From positions 1 to 33,059 of the forward strand of contig ONGM01000039.1 in the NCBI GenBank assembly GCA_900317365.1: DNA of 33,059 nucleotides, given 5' to 3'. This DNA is from an uncultured Planctomycetota bacterium (GTDB lineage Bacteria > Planctomycetota > Planctomycetia > Pirellulales > Thermoguttaceae). A model generated the notes under the pieces. It was not told the DNA's origin. It saw only the letters and a program-made list of their open reading frames with translations, and did no database searches. Of the stretch, positions 18,520 through 26,735 are shown piece after piece; within the stretch, counting starts at the first letter, position 1; each line of letters opens with the position of its first letter. The position numbers and the translations under genes were made by a program.

Positions 18520-21072
18520 TTAGGGCGCCAACAAGTTGGTTTCCCAGAATTTCATGGTTTTCCTTCGCAGATGCAACGTCGTTCCATTTCCTTCAAATAT
18601 ACCGTGGGAGCGGAACGGGTAAACAAAGGTTTCAAAATCCTTACCGCAGGAGATCAGCTCGTTGATAAGCTTTTCCGTGGTTTGGAAATGACAATTGTCG
18701 TCGCCGGAACCGTGAATAATCAAAAGACGGCCTTGAAGCTGACCGGCGTAACCGATCGGGGAGCCTAACGAATAACTCTCCGGGGTTTCCGTTATCAGAC
18801 CTGAATATCGTTCCTGATAGATCGTGTCGTAATTGCGATAATCCGGCACAGGAGCGATCGCAATACCGCACGAATACAGCTCTGGGTAATTAAACATGAG
18901 ATTAAGGGTCGAGGTGCCGCCGCCGCTCCATCCCCAAACGCCAATTCGCGAAGCGTCGATTTTATTCGAAGCTCTAAACGAGCTCAGGAACGCGCGCAAC
19001 GCGTTCGCCTGATCGCTTCGCCCGACCGCGCCGAACTTTTGGTAAATGCGTTTGCGCCACGCGCGTCCTTTAGGCGCAGGGGTCCCGCGAACGTCGAAAC
19101 TCAGAACGACGCATCCGCGTTGGGCGATCGCCTGGTGATACAAATAGGTCGAACCGCCCCAAGAGTCGACTACGGTCTGTCCTGCCGGTTCGGCGTAAAC
19201 GTAAACGAGCGCAGGATACGTTTTCTCTGAATTTTCATCCCAATCAGGCGGGAAAATAACCCAACCGTCGATCTTTTGCTTAGACGTCTCGGAAGCGTTC
19301 GCTTCGTCTTTTTCAAAATCGCATTTTTCATCGATTTCAACTTGGAAGAACTCGAACGCTCCGAGATTTTCTTTGGCGAGTTTCCCCTTGAGTTCAGCGT
19401 TGTCCTGCAGGACTTTTTCGACGGTTCCGACGCCGTTTTCCAACTTGACCAATTCGATCGTCGTCGGCGTTCCGAAGGCGGAACGACGGCAAATTCCCCA
19501 CTTCGCGTCGGCGGAAATCGCCCACGTTTCAAAGCCCCACGCGGCGCTTTGCGACTCCTCGATCGAACTAGTGGAATACACGCGTTTATTTTCGCCGTCG
19601 AAGGTCGCGCGATATAAGAACCGCTGGGTCGCGTTCTCTGGTGAAGCGTAGTAATAAGCGCCGCATTCCGCGCCGTTATCGTCGTAATCGAAACTTACGA
19701 AATCGATCGCGTCCGCGTTTTCAAGGGTAAAGGGCTTATTCTCTTCTCCGATCTGATCGCAAGAAGCGAGGTAATAACTTCTGTAGCCTGATCGTTCCGA
19801 GACATAAACAAATCTTTTACCGTCCGCGAGAGGATAAAGAGGATAAACGGTCTGCCAAGCGCCGTCAGGATCGGATTCCGAAAAAAGAAGTTTCGGTTCC
19901 AGCGACTCCGGGTTAATCTGGTAATAGAGGCATTCGCGTTGCGAGCGCGGCGTCTTCTGAACAACGAGTCCAAGCTCGCCGTCATACCATTCCATACCGG
20001 GCAGATAATATTCACCGGAGTCGGCGAAATCGATGAAACGCGTGTTGGCTTCAATATTGAAGTTTTCGGCGCCAAGTTCCGGCAGCGTAACGACGCCGAT
20101 CGAGACGTCGGCGTTTTCGCAACCGACTCTCGGATATTTAAAGGCGACCAACGACGGATATGATTTTAGAGCTTCGTTCTTTTGATCGGCGCTAGTGGCG
20201 CCCTTCTCTTTTGCGTCGGCGGCTAACTGTCCGATCGACGCGTCTTGAAAATCGCCGTTAATTTGCGAGACTTCAATTCGCGTGGCGCCGGTAACGGTAG
20301 AGAGTCCGACGTCGTCGAGCATAACAAACTCAGGCTCCCGGGAAGAATCCAAACGCCAAAACGCGATTTTCTTTCCGTCCGGAGACCATCGAAAACCGTC
20401 GCGACAATAGAATTCCTCTTCGTAGACCCAGTCAAACGTTCCGTTAATAACGTCGGTCGATCCGTCGCTGGTCAACTGCGTAATTCGTCCGGAAACGATC
20501 TCTTCGACGTAAACGTTATTCTTGAAAACATAAGCGACGCGAGCGCCGTCCGGGGAGAACTTAGCGAATTGCAACGACGAAGGCGTTGCAAAATCGCCGC
20601 CTAATTTACGAAAGACGTCGTGTTTGCGATCGCGAATCCAATAATCGCCGCGCGTGTTTTGTCGCCAAACGCGCCGCGAATTGGAATAGATGAGAACAAG
20701 GTTGGCGTCGCGCGATATTTCAAAGCTGTCGACGGCGACCGGCCTAGCGGACTCGCCGTCTTTCGGAATCAACTCGTCCCCGCTCACGACGACCGTCTTT
20801 TCACCGTCTAACGACTCAAAAACAATATCTTGATAATTCCCCTTTGACGATTTCTCACGCTTAAGAAAGGAACTTCCGGAAGGAGCCCACTTCAAACTCA
20901 CGCCGCGCTCGGAAAATTCACCCGACGCGTAGATTCTCTCCATAGAAAGCGCAGACGAAGGCTCGTCCGCCGCCCGAATATCTCGAATTGCGTCGACGTA
21001 AAACAAAGTCGCACATAGCGCAAGCAATACGACTTGAATGCGCGAATCTCTAAGTGAAGGCGTGAATCTCAT
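18520..21072 (-). CDS. secreted dipeptidyl-peptidase IV-like S9 serine peptidase
   Basis: 850 aa. It removes N-terminal dipeptides, typically X-Pro, from peptides; likely periplasmic or extracellular. It has an N-terminal signal segment (VVLLALCATLFYVDA), then a DPP-IV-type beta-propeller with WSPDGKKIAFWRLD and the double-Glu motif DWVYEEEFYCRDGF that anchors the substrate amino terminus. The C-terminal alpha/beta-hydrolase has VWGWSGGGTS (Ser near 715), HGSGDDNCHFQ (Asp near 788) and FRSHGI (His near 820), a full catalytic triad. AAAGGA precedes the ATG, and a promoter candidate lies at 21118-21145. It is unexpected next to a rhamnosidase; joint use of glycoproteins is one explanation, chance adjacency another. 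Confidence 0.93.
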   Translation of the reverse strand: MRFTPSLRDSRIQVVLLALCATLFYVDAIRDIRAADEPSSALSMERIYASGEFSERGVSLKWAPSGSSFLKREKSSKGNYQDIVFESLDGEKTVVVSGDELIPKDGESARPVAVDSFEISRDANLVLIYSNSRRVWRQNTRGDYWIRDRKHDVFRKLGGDFATPSSLQFAKFSPDGARVAYVFKNNVYVEEIVSGRITQLTSDGSTDVINGTFDWVYEEEFYCRDGFRWSPDGKKIAFWRLDSSREPEFVMLDDVGLSTVTGATRIEVSQINGDFQDASIGQLAADAKEKGATSADQKNEALKSYPSLVAFKYPRVGCENADVSIGVVTLPELGAENFNIEANTRFIDFADSGEYYLPGMEWYDGELGLVVQKTPRSQRECLYYQINPESLEPKLLFSESDPDGAWQTVYPLYPLADGKRFVYVSERSGYRSYYLASCDQIGEENKPFTLENADAIDFVSFDYDDNGAECGAYYYASPENATQRFLYRATFDGENKRVYSTSSIEESQSAAWGFETWAISADAKWGICRRSAFGTPTTIELVKLENGVGTVEKVLQDNAELKGKLAKENLGAFEFFQVEIDEKCDFEKDEANASETSKQKIDGWVIFPPDWDENSEKTYPALVYVYAEPAGQTVVDSWGGSTYLYHQAIAQRGCVVLSFDVRGTPAPKGRAWRKRIYQKFGAVGRSDQANALRAFLSSFRASNKIDASRIGVWGWSGGGTSTLNLMFNYPELYSCGIAIAPVPDYRNYDTIYQERYSGLITETPESYSLGSPIGYAGQLQGRLLIIHGSGDDNCHFQTTEKLINELISCGKDFETFVYPFRSHGIFEGNGTTLHLRRKTMKFWETNLLAP

Positions 21073-21117
21073 GAAAAATCCTTTTACCGTTACGGTTATC
21101 GAACGCGTCTATCTATC

Positions 21118-21145
21118 AGTATCGCAATTCGAGAACAAAAGTCAA
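21118..21145 (-). promoter_or_regulatory. sigma70-like promoter for the DPP-IV/rhamnosidase unit
   Basis: On the minus strand, -35 TTGACT (21145-21140), a 16-bp spacer and -10 GATACT (21123-21118). It lies about 45 bp upstream of the peptidase ATG, so the leader is short. Confidence 0.5.
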
Positions 21146-21205
21146 TAACATTCTAAAACGGAGCGAACGCTACGTCCAGAGACAAAGCGGTCTTGAAGAA
21201 AAGTT

Positions 21206-22210
21206 TTACATCTGATCGACGTCCCGGAAAACGTAATCGCCGCCGTTTTCCGCCGCTAAACGACGAAAAGAACGTTTCGGAGTCGGCGACGACTGTCCAA
21301 ATTCGATAACGCATATCTGTTTGACGTTATTCGTCCGACGCACTTCTTGAAGATGCGCGAGCGACGATTCCGGAAGCTCTTCGTCGGCGTCGGTTAAAAA
21401 GAAAACGACGTCCGGCTTCATTAAAAGCGCCTTGACGAGCGCCTGCTCCGGAGCGGTGCCGCCTGACGCCGAAACGGAACTAAGAAACTTCAACGCGTCA
21501 GACTTATTCTGCGGCGTTACGTCAAGCAACGTCGACCCGTTCCGAAACACTTCCACGTCGTGATTGAATACGACGATTTGAAACTTATTGGCGCCTTGCT
21601 TCGCGTCGAGACTCTTAACGCTCGCCGTCGCTTCCGACAACGCGCGACGCATCGGTCGACCGCCCCGCCAACTCATACTGTCCGAATGATCGATTACGTA
21701 GACGAACTTGCGTCCCGACCCTTTAGCGCCGCCAAATCCGACGACTTGTCCATGCGTCGAAGAAGTCTGCGACGACGACGAACTAGCGCTCAGTCTTTGA
21801 AGAGGATCCCCGACGACGTCGCTCTTCGACGCCCCGGCTCCGATTTCGTTCGACGGCAGAAATACGGACGATTCCGCATTCGTCGAAGCGTCGGAGGACG
21901 TCTGCTGAAGGTCGCGCCGACGTTCCTCGACTTCGTCATGTCGCACTTCGCCGCCTTCCTCCGTAAGTTGCGCGTCGTCTTGGCGATTCTGGGAGTCGGA
22001 AAGAACAATGCCGATTTCGTCCGTGTTTCGCAACTTCCCCAACCCGCCGTCCGTGCCGCTACGCAATGCGACGAAGAGAACGAAAAGAAGGATCGCGTGA
22101 AAAACAAGAGATCCAACGCTCGAACCGCTCCACTCTCGCAAACTGCGGAGAACGCGTCCGCGAGACGGAGAAACTAACTGCGTTTCTTGCGACTGTTTTC
22201 CACGTTTCAT
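21206..22210 (-). CDS. membrane-anchored von Willebrand factor A domain protein
   Basis: 334 aa. I chose ATG 22210 (MKRGKQSQETQ) because AGAGG lies about nine bases upstream; the frame stays open further up, but only antisense to def, so the longer version is spurious. A basic N-terminus is followed by one membrane segment (SLVFHAILLFVLFVAL, ~34-49), a ~100-residue polar low-complexity linker rich in Ser, Asp, Glu and Gln, and a C-terminal vWA domain. The metal-ion-dependent adhesion site is complete: YVIDHSDSM (DxSxS), GGTAPEQA (Thr) and FLTDADEE (Asp). It is probably a cell-surface or periplasmic protein that binds a partner through a divalent metal; the partner is unknown. It is divergent from def, and no terminator separates it from the peptidase gene downstream. 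Confidence 0.82.
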   Translation of the reverse strand: MKRGKQSQETQLVSPSRGRVLRSLREWSGSSVGSLVFHAILLFVLFVALRSGTDGGLGKLRNTDEIGIVLSDSQNRQDDAQLTEEGGEVRHDEVEERRRDLQQTSSDASTNAESSVFLPSNEIGAGASKSDVVGDPLQRLSASSSSSQTSSTHGQVVGFGGAKGSGRKFVYVIDHSDSMSWRGGRPMRRALSEATASVKSLDAKQGANKFQIVVFNHDVEVFRNGSTLLDVTPQNKSDALKFLSSVSASGGTAPEQALVKALLMKPDVVFFLTDADEELPESSLAHLQEVRRTNNVKQICVIEFGQSSPTPKRSFRRLAAENGGDYVFRDVDQM

Positions 22211-22237
22211 TACCAAGTCCTCTTTTTCGTCCGCGTC

Positions 22238-22266
22238 TTGTCGCAAACTCGAGTTGCCGTTATAAT
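22238..22266 (+). promoter_or_regulatory. sigma70-like promoter for def
   Basis: -35 TTGTCG (22238-22243), a 17-bp spacer and a perfect -10 TATAAT (22261-22266). Predicted start near 22273, giving a ~64-nt leader. The divergent vWA gene also has TATAAT on the minus strand near 22310 but no good -35. Confidence 0.65.
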
Positions 22267-22336
22267 ACGGTCTCGTTTTAAATTTGCGAGTTCCGCGCTC
22301 GCACCCGATATTATACACGAAAGGGAAAAAAACACT

Positions 22337-22921
22337 ATGCGCGTCGTAAAATATCCCCATCCCATGCTCACTTTTCAAAGCAAACCCCTCAAAAAAATTG
22401 ACGGCGTTATTCGCGACATAGTCGCTGAAATGTTTGATTTGATGTACGAGCATAACGGGGTAGGCTTGGCGGCCAATCAAGTTGACCTTCCGTACCGACT
22501 TATTGTCGTCAACCCCACCGGCGATCGCGAACAAAAGGACAGCGAACACGTGCTGATCAACCCGACGATTCTCAAGCTTCGCGGCAACGTTGAAGACGAA
22601 GAAGGTTGCTTGAGCTATCCGAAACTTCGTCTGATTATTCCGCGCGCGCGGGAAGTCAAATTTCAAGCGGTCGATCTCAAGGGGCAACTGCAAACGTACT
22701 ACTGGAAGGGACTGGAAGCGCGCATTATTCAGCATGAAACCGACCATCTCGACGGCGTTCCCTTCTTTGAACGCGCGACCGCTTCCCTTTCCGGCAATCT
22801 TAACGTAGCTCTTGCGAAAATGCGCCAAGAATACGCCGATAACCTCGCAAAAGGATTGGAACCGTCCCAGGACGAGTTCGAAGAGAACGTGAACAAGTGG
22901 CTGCAGAGCGGTCGCGTGTAA
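22337..22921 (+). CDS. def: peptide deformylase
   Basis: 194 aa, the usual length. It removes the N-formyl group from nascent proteins at the ribosome. All three signature motifs are intact: GVGLAANQV (GxGLAAxQ), EEGCLSYP (metal-ligand Cys) and QHETDHLDG (HExxH). The start is ATG 22337 (MRVVKYPHPML), which matches the family N-terminus and follows AAAGGGA. A longer open frame begins at 22187, but it would run through the promoter. Monocistronic, followed by a bidirectional terminator. Confidence 0.97.
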   Translation: MRVVKYPHPMLTFQSKPLKKIDGVIRDIVAEMFDLMYEHNGVGLAANQVDLPYRLIVVNPTGDREQKDSEHVLINPTILKLRGNVEDEEGCLSYPKLRLIIPRAREVKFQAVDLKGQLQTYYWKGLEARIIQHETDHLDGVPFFERATASLSGNLNVALAKMRQEYADNLAKGLEPSQDEFEENVNKWLQSGRV

Positions 22922-23060
22922 AAGGCGACGCTCCAAATTTATCCATTCCCATTTTTTCCGTCGACGACCATAGACTTGGTCTACGCTTTTGATCAGCGTC
23001 TTCGGTTGACGTAGGCGGTTTCGTCGGCAGGTTCGCATAGTCCCGATCGTTCTAAAATTA

Positions 23061-23104
23061 AAAGCGGAAGTTCCGAATCGAAACGATCTCAGAACTTCCG
23101 CTTT
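23061..23104. terminator. bidirectional terminator between def and the EF-hand/FGE-like gene
   Basis: AAAGCGGAAGTTC (23061-23073) pairs with GAACTTCCGCTTT (23092-23104), with an inner ATCG/CGAT pair. On the minus strand the stem runs into a T-rich AATTTTAGA stretch; on the + strand the T-run is short. The rest of the 216-bp gap (22940-23035) holds small hairpins such as TAGAC-TTG-GTCTA but nothing I can name. Confidence 0.7.
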
Positions 23105-23137
23105 GCATTCGAATCGTATGCGCGATCCGGTATTCAA

Positions 23138-26092
23138 CTATTCAACGCGTTCGGCAACGACGCGGAAACCGACGGTCGGCGCGCTCTTTTGCGGATCTTG
23201 CGTTTCGCCGCGATAGACGGCGGTGCATTCCTCGGCGCCGGAGTACCATGATCCGCCGCGAACGACGTTTTTACCGTCCACTACGGTCGACGTCCATTCG
23301 GCCGCGTTGCCAACCATGCCGATGCAACCGTAAGGACTGCGATTTTCCGCGTATTTATAAACTGGAACGAGATACGCGCCCAATTTGGCTTTTTCGACAA
23401 AGTCCTTCGAGTATGTGAATCCGGTCTTCGTCTTCGTGTCGCGCCAACCTTTCGTAACAGCGCCTTTCGAGGAGATCGTTACAAGGTCGGAAACCTTTTT
23501 CGTTTCGTCGTTGATCTTTACCGACTCGTCGTTTTCAATGAGGTCGGCGATTACGGCGGCGTTATACTGACAGTTCGTCGTTAATTTATTCTTAGCGAAA
23601 GCGTAGCCGGAAGCCGTGCCCCAAGGATACGCTTGTCTTCGAGGACCTGCGGCCGCGTTCTCAAATTCCGCTTCCGTAGGCAGGCGGAACGACCATCCTT
23701 CGTACTTCTTCGACAGCCACTCGCAATAGTCCTCGGCGTCCTTCAGAGTAACGCCAACGACGGGATTGTTTTTCGTTCCTTTGGCGTAAGTTCCGTCAAC
23801 CCAAGAGGAAGGAAGCTCTTTGCGACCGGTGTCGTCGACGAATTCCTTGTACTCGCGATTTCGAACTTCGTACTTACCCATGACGTAATCCGTTTCAATC
23901 GCAACCTTCTCCGCCGCGCCGGCGTCCTTTTTAAAGGGCTTGGAGAATTTGAAATTCGGATTTGACGCAACGCCGACGAAGAAGTTCGGATCCGGGGTCG
24001 GGATCATTCTTGCGCGCATGAGATCGGCGCCGCCGTTTTGCATATCCATACCCGGCGCGCCGCCGTTACGACCGTTTCCATTCGGTCCGCCGCGTCGCTG
24101 ATCGTCCGCGCCGCGTCCGCCGCGTTGTTGATCGCGCGCGCCGTTTTCGCCGCCAGGTCGACGCGGGCCGGGACCGCCGACGTTCTCGCCTCCTTCAGGA
24201 CGCTCAGGAAAAACGAGCTGCATACCAAACGCGTCGCGCTGTTCCAGAGAATCGAGCAAACCGTCGTCTTCGTTGTCGGCGTCGTTAAGCAATTGCGTCA
24301 ACGTCTTTTCGAAATCGGCGACAACCAGATCGCCATTTTCAGTAAAAGCTTTTGCCACAGCCGCTTGCACGGAATTCTGGCCGCCGCCAAAGCCCGGACC
24401 GCCAAAGCCCGGACCGCCGAAACCAGGACCGCCGAAACCGGCGCCGCCGAATCCAGGACCGCCGCCAGGTCGACCGAAACCGGGACCGCCGTTGCGTCCG
24501 CCGTCGCCGTTTCTGGCGCCGCCGCGGTCATTGTTCTCCTGACCGCGAATAATGGTCTCCGCGTCCATAACGAAATTCGCGTTCATTTCCAGCGCGGACG
24601 TGTCGCGACGGTTTGCGCGACCTGCGTTGTTGTTTCTATTGCCCGGACGACCGAAGTTCTCGCGACCGCCGCCGTTTTGTCCCGGTTCGCCGCGACCGCC
24701 TTGGAAGCGCTCGCGCATTTGATTCTGCATCTCCGCTTCTTCGTCTTGATCGATGAAACCGTCGCCGTTCGCGTCCGCCTCAGTCAGACCTTCTTTGAAC
24801 GGCGTGTTGTCGTCGATCTTTGACAAATCGATGCGCCCGTCTTCCGTTCGCGCTTCTTGGGGAAAACCGCCTTGTCCGGGACCTCTGCCGCCAAATCCGC
24901 CAGGTCCGCCGAATCCACCGGGAGCGCCGCCGCGTCCGCGACCGCCGAACATATCGCCCAACGACTCGCGCGCCTTCTCTTGGAGCTTTTGCATCTCCTC
25001 TTGGTTCAACTTGCCGTTCTTATCGGCGTCCGCTTCCGTCAAAATCTTTTTGTACTCGGCGACAAACTTTTTCACGTCGACTTTTCCGTCTTCAGTCTTA
25101 GACGCGTCCGTAGCCTGGCGCAAAAACATCGAAATCGACATGGCGCGGAATTGATTCTCCATTCCGGGCGGCATTGCTCCAGGTCCGCCAAAACCGCCGG
25201 GACCGCCGCCGAACTGGGGAGCGCCGCCAAATCCGCTGAAGGTCCGCCATTCCGCGTCGTCGAGCGCCCCGTCGTTATCGGCGTCCGCTTTCTGCAACGC
25301 CTCTTTCAAACCGGCTTCAAATTTCTTCAGATCGACGGAGCCGTCTTCGCTCGAAGCGTCTTGGATCGCCTTGAAAATACCCGTCGGTTCCATATTCGGA
25401 GCGCCTTGTCGGAAACCGCCCGGAGCGCCGTTGCGTTGCCCGCGTTCAGGACCGCCGGCTCCGTTCGGACGCTGGCGACCGCCGCTAGCCCGATCGTCCT
25501 GCTGCGCCCTAACGAGGAGGTCGTCGGTCGAGACGTTGTACGCAGACTCGTCTTCGCCGCGCGCTCCAACGCCGTTGCGTCGACCGCCTCGATTTTGACC
25601 CGGCGCGCCCGGTCCGCCCGGTCCGCCCGGTCCGCCGCCGTTCGGAGCGCCTTGAGGACGCATGGACTCTTGCAGCTTCGCAAGTTCGTCCGCCGACAAA
25701 ACGCCGTCGGAGTCCGCGTCCGCTTCATTCACAGCCTTCATGAATTCGGTAACAAACGGAGCGATTTTCACTTTGCCGTCTTCGCTCCGCGCGGACTGAT
25801 AAACGCGCATTTGCACGCCCATCAGCGCGAAGGCGCCGCCGCCTCGAAACGATCCTCTCTCAGGTCGCTGCATATCGCCGCGACGAGGTTCGCCGACAGC
25901 GTTAGGAGCCGTCGACGCAGGCGACTGATTAGCAGGTCGTTCCGACGCGCCCGCCGCGCCTGATTCTGAGGGCGTCGTCGTTCTCGTCGACGTCCGCGAT
26001 TGACCCGTTCGTCCGCGCGTTTGCGCGTCTACTAGAGAAGTTGAGGCGCAGAGCGCCAATAGCGCGACGCTCGCGATTAGCTTTTTTCTCAT
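23138..26092 (-). CDS. secreted protein with five EF-hands, Gly-rich linkers and a C-terminal FGE/SUMF1-like domain
   Basis: 984 aa. The signal peptide is MRKKLIASVALLALCAST. Five ~45-residue modules of the pattern S/TEDGxVD...EADADxDGxL each carry a canonical EF-hand loop, at 125-136, 270-281, 355-366, 440-451 and 606-617. Gly/Pro/Arg/Asn-rich linkers separate them. Residues ~700-984 form a formylglycine-generating-enzyme-family (C-type-lectin-like) domain: GKYEVRNREYKEFV, NPVVGVTLKDAEDYCEWL, FRLPTEAEFENAA, YPWG, GMVGNAAEWT, VVRGGSW. By my alignment to FGE, the first catalytic Cys is Ser951, while Cys956 matches the second. It may therefore be a binding or otherwise modified relative, not a sulfatase activator. 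Calcium-dependent surface or periplasmic assembly is inferred. AAAGGA precedes the ATG. Confidence 0.85.
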   Translation of the reverse strand: MRKKLIASVALLALCASTSLVDAQTRGRTGQSRTSTRTTTPSESGAAGASERPANQSPASTAPNAVGEPRRGDMQRPERGSFRGGGAFALMGVQMRVYQSARSEDGKVKIAPFVTEFMKAVNEADADSDGVLSADELAKLQESMRPQGAPNGGGPGGPGGPGAPGQNRGGRRNGVGARGEDESAYNVSTDDLLVRAQQDDRASGGRQRPNGAGGPERGQRNGAPGGFRQGAPNMEPTGIFKAIQDASSEDGSVDLKKFEAGLKEALQKADADNDGALDDAEWRTFSGFGGAPQFGGGPGGFGGPGAMPPGMENQFRAMSISMFLRQATDASKTEDGKVDVKKFVAEYKKILTEADADKNGKLNQEEMQKLQEKARESLGDMFGGRGRGGAPGGFGGPGGFGGRGPGQGGFPQEARTEDGRIDLSKIDDNTPFKEGLTEADANGDGFIDQDEEAEMQNQMRERFQGGRGEPGQNGGGRENFGRPGNRNNNAGRANRRDTSALEMNANFVMDAETIIRGQENNDRGGARNGDGGRNGGPGFGRPGGGPGFGGAGFGGPGFGGPGFGGPGFGGGQNSVQAAVAKAFTENGDLVVADFEKTLTQLLNDADNEDDGLLDSLEQRDAFGMQLVFPERPEGGENVGGPGPRRPGGENGARDQQRGGRGADDQRRGGPNGNGRNGGAPGMDMQNGGADLMRARMIPTPDPNFFVGVASNPNFKFSKPFKKDAGAAEKVAIETDYVMGKYEVRNREYKEFVDDTGRKELPSSWVDGTYAKGTKNNPVVGVTLKDAEDYCEWLSKKYEGWSFRLPTEAEFENAAAGPRRQAYPWGTASGYAFAKNKLTTNCQYNAAVIADLIENDESVKINDETKKVSDLVTISSKGAVTKGWRDTKTKTGFTYSKDFVEKAKLGAYLVPVYKYAENRSPYGCIGMVGNAAEWTSTVVDGKNVVRGGSWYSGAEECTAVYRGETQDPQKSAPTVGFRVVAERVE
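24383..24457 (-). repeat. five 15-bp tandem repeats encoding a Gly-Phe-Gly-Gly-Pro linker
   Basis: Five successive 15-bp units (on the + strand, ACCGCCAAAGCCCGG and close variants) encode repeats of PGFGG between EF-hands four and five. The first two units are almost identical, suggesting recent slippage; copy number may vary between strains. Confidence 0.8.
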
Positions 26093-26567
26093 ACTAGGTA
26101 TTTCCTTTCGACATATTCCTTGTCATCGTCGAAAGCCGTTATTCCAAACGGCGACAATAGACGAAAACAAGGCGTTCGTTAATTTTTTCACACTCGCCAT
26201 TGTAGCAATTTTGCGCGGCGAGACGCTCTTCCCTTCTTTCCCTTCTCAATGAATTAAGCGTCCCGTCAGTTTCTTAAACCGCGCAAGCCCGGCTGAGTTT
26301 CTTAAAAAAGGAAAAATATTACTTTTTTCCTTGCGCTCTACTGCAAAGAAACTTAACGAGAGGAAGCGCGCAATCCCCAAGGATCGGAAAAAAGGAGCTG
26401 GTAAAGAGTGAAGAAAACAGTCGATAGAGTAAACGCCTCAACAATTCTTTCTTTTATTCGCATAGTCGATCGATACAATCCCTACTTTCGACAGAATTGC
26501 CAATCTTTTTGTAACAATATCAAAGGTTCGTTTTTTTTACTAACGGGGGGTTGTTAAGAGGAACGAT
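26093..26567. other. divergent intergenic region, no gene seen
   Basis: I find no convincing gene here. It holds an inverted repeat GCCGTT/AACGGC near 26137-26154, two direct copies of AGTTTCTTAAA (26268-26278 and 26296-26306) with a partial inverted copy at 26345-26356, and an A/T-rich stem AAGGAAAAA/TTTTTTCCTT (26308-26332). Only weak -10 matches are visible, such as TACAAT near 26475 (+) and in 26200-26215 (-). Promoters for both flanking genes must lie here. Confidence 0.5.
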
Positions 26568-26732
26568 TTGGATAGCATTGGTGAGAAGCGACGTCGCGTT
26601 TTGCGCGCGTCGTTTAGCAAACGACCGTCTTTATGGGGCGTGGATTCGTTTGACTTTAACGCCGCTAATCGTAGCGGCGTGGAGCTTAGAATGAAGATTC
26701 TAGGAACCTTGAAGGCTATAAACTGCGTGTGA
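26568..26732 (+). CDS. candidate 54-aa upstream ORF in frame with the ketosynthase-like gene
   Basis: TTG 26568 follows AAGAGGA (26556-26562) at good spacing. The frame runs 54 codons to TGA at 26730-26732, then a single ATT codon and the ATG of the next gene in the same frame. That gene has no Shine-Dalgarno of its own, so translational coupling from this ORF would explain its expression. The product is basic and unrecognised. The same stretch also folds into several hairpins, so it may be an untranslated leader instead. Confidence 0.3.
   Translation: MDSIGEKRRRVLRASFSKRPSLWGVDSFDFNAANRSGVELRMKILGTLKAINCV
26589..26702 (+). promoter_or_regulatory. run of four hairpins, two mutually exclusive, in the ketosynthase-like leader
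   Basis: Hairpin 1 pairs CGACG plus CGCG (26589-26598) with CGCG plus CGTCG (26604-26612). Hairpin 2 is GTCGTTT-AGC-AAACGAC (26609-26625) and shares 26609-26612 with hairpin 1, so only one can form fully. Hairpin 3 is ACGCCGCTA-ATCG-TAGCGGCGT (26659-26680). Hairpin 4 is TAGAAT-GAAG-ATTCTA (26687-26702). None is followed by a T-run. Confidence 0.45.
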
Positions 26733-26735
26733 ATT

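Noticed and set aside
22187..22336. Longer def start at 22187
   Set aside because: It would translate through the TATAAT promoter, and the family N-terminus begins at MRVVKYPHP.
22211..23137. N-terminal extension of the vWA protein up to 23137
   Set aside because: It lies antisense to def and its promoter and reads as unstructured sequence; ATG 22210 has a good Shine-Dalgarno and is followed by a membrane segment.
24383..24457. Tandem 15-bp repeats as a possible CRISPR array
   Set aside because: There are no spacers; the units are contiguous and in frame, encoding a Gly-Phe-Gly-Gly-Pro linker inside a protein.
24038..24823. A 261-codon + strand Ala-rich frame opposite the EF-hand gene
   Set aside because: It is the complement of the Gly/Pro/Arg-rich linkers, with no start signal.
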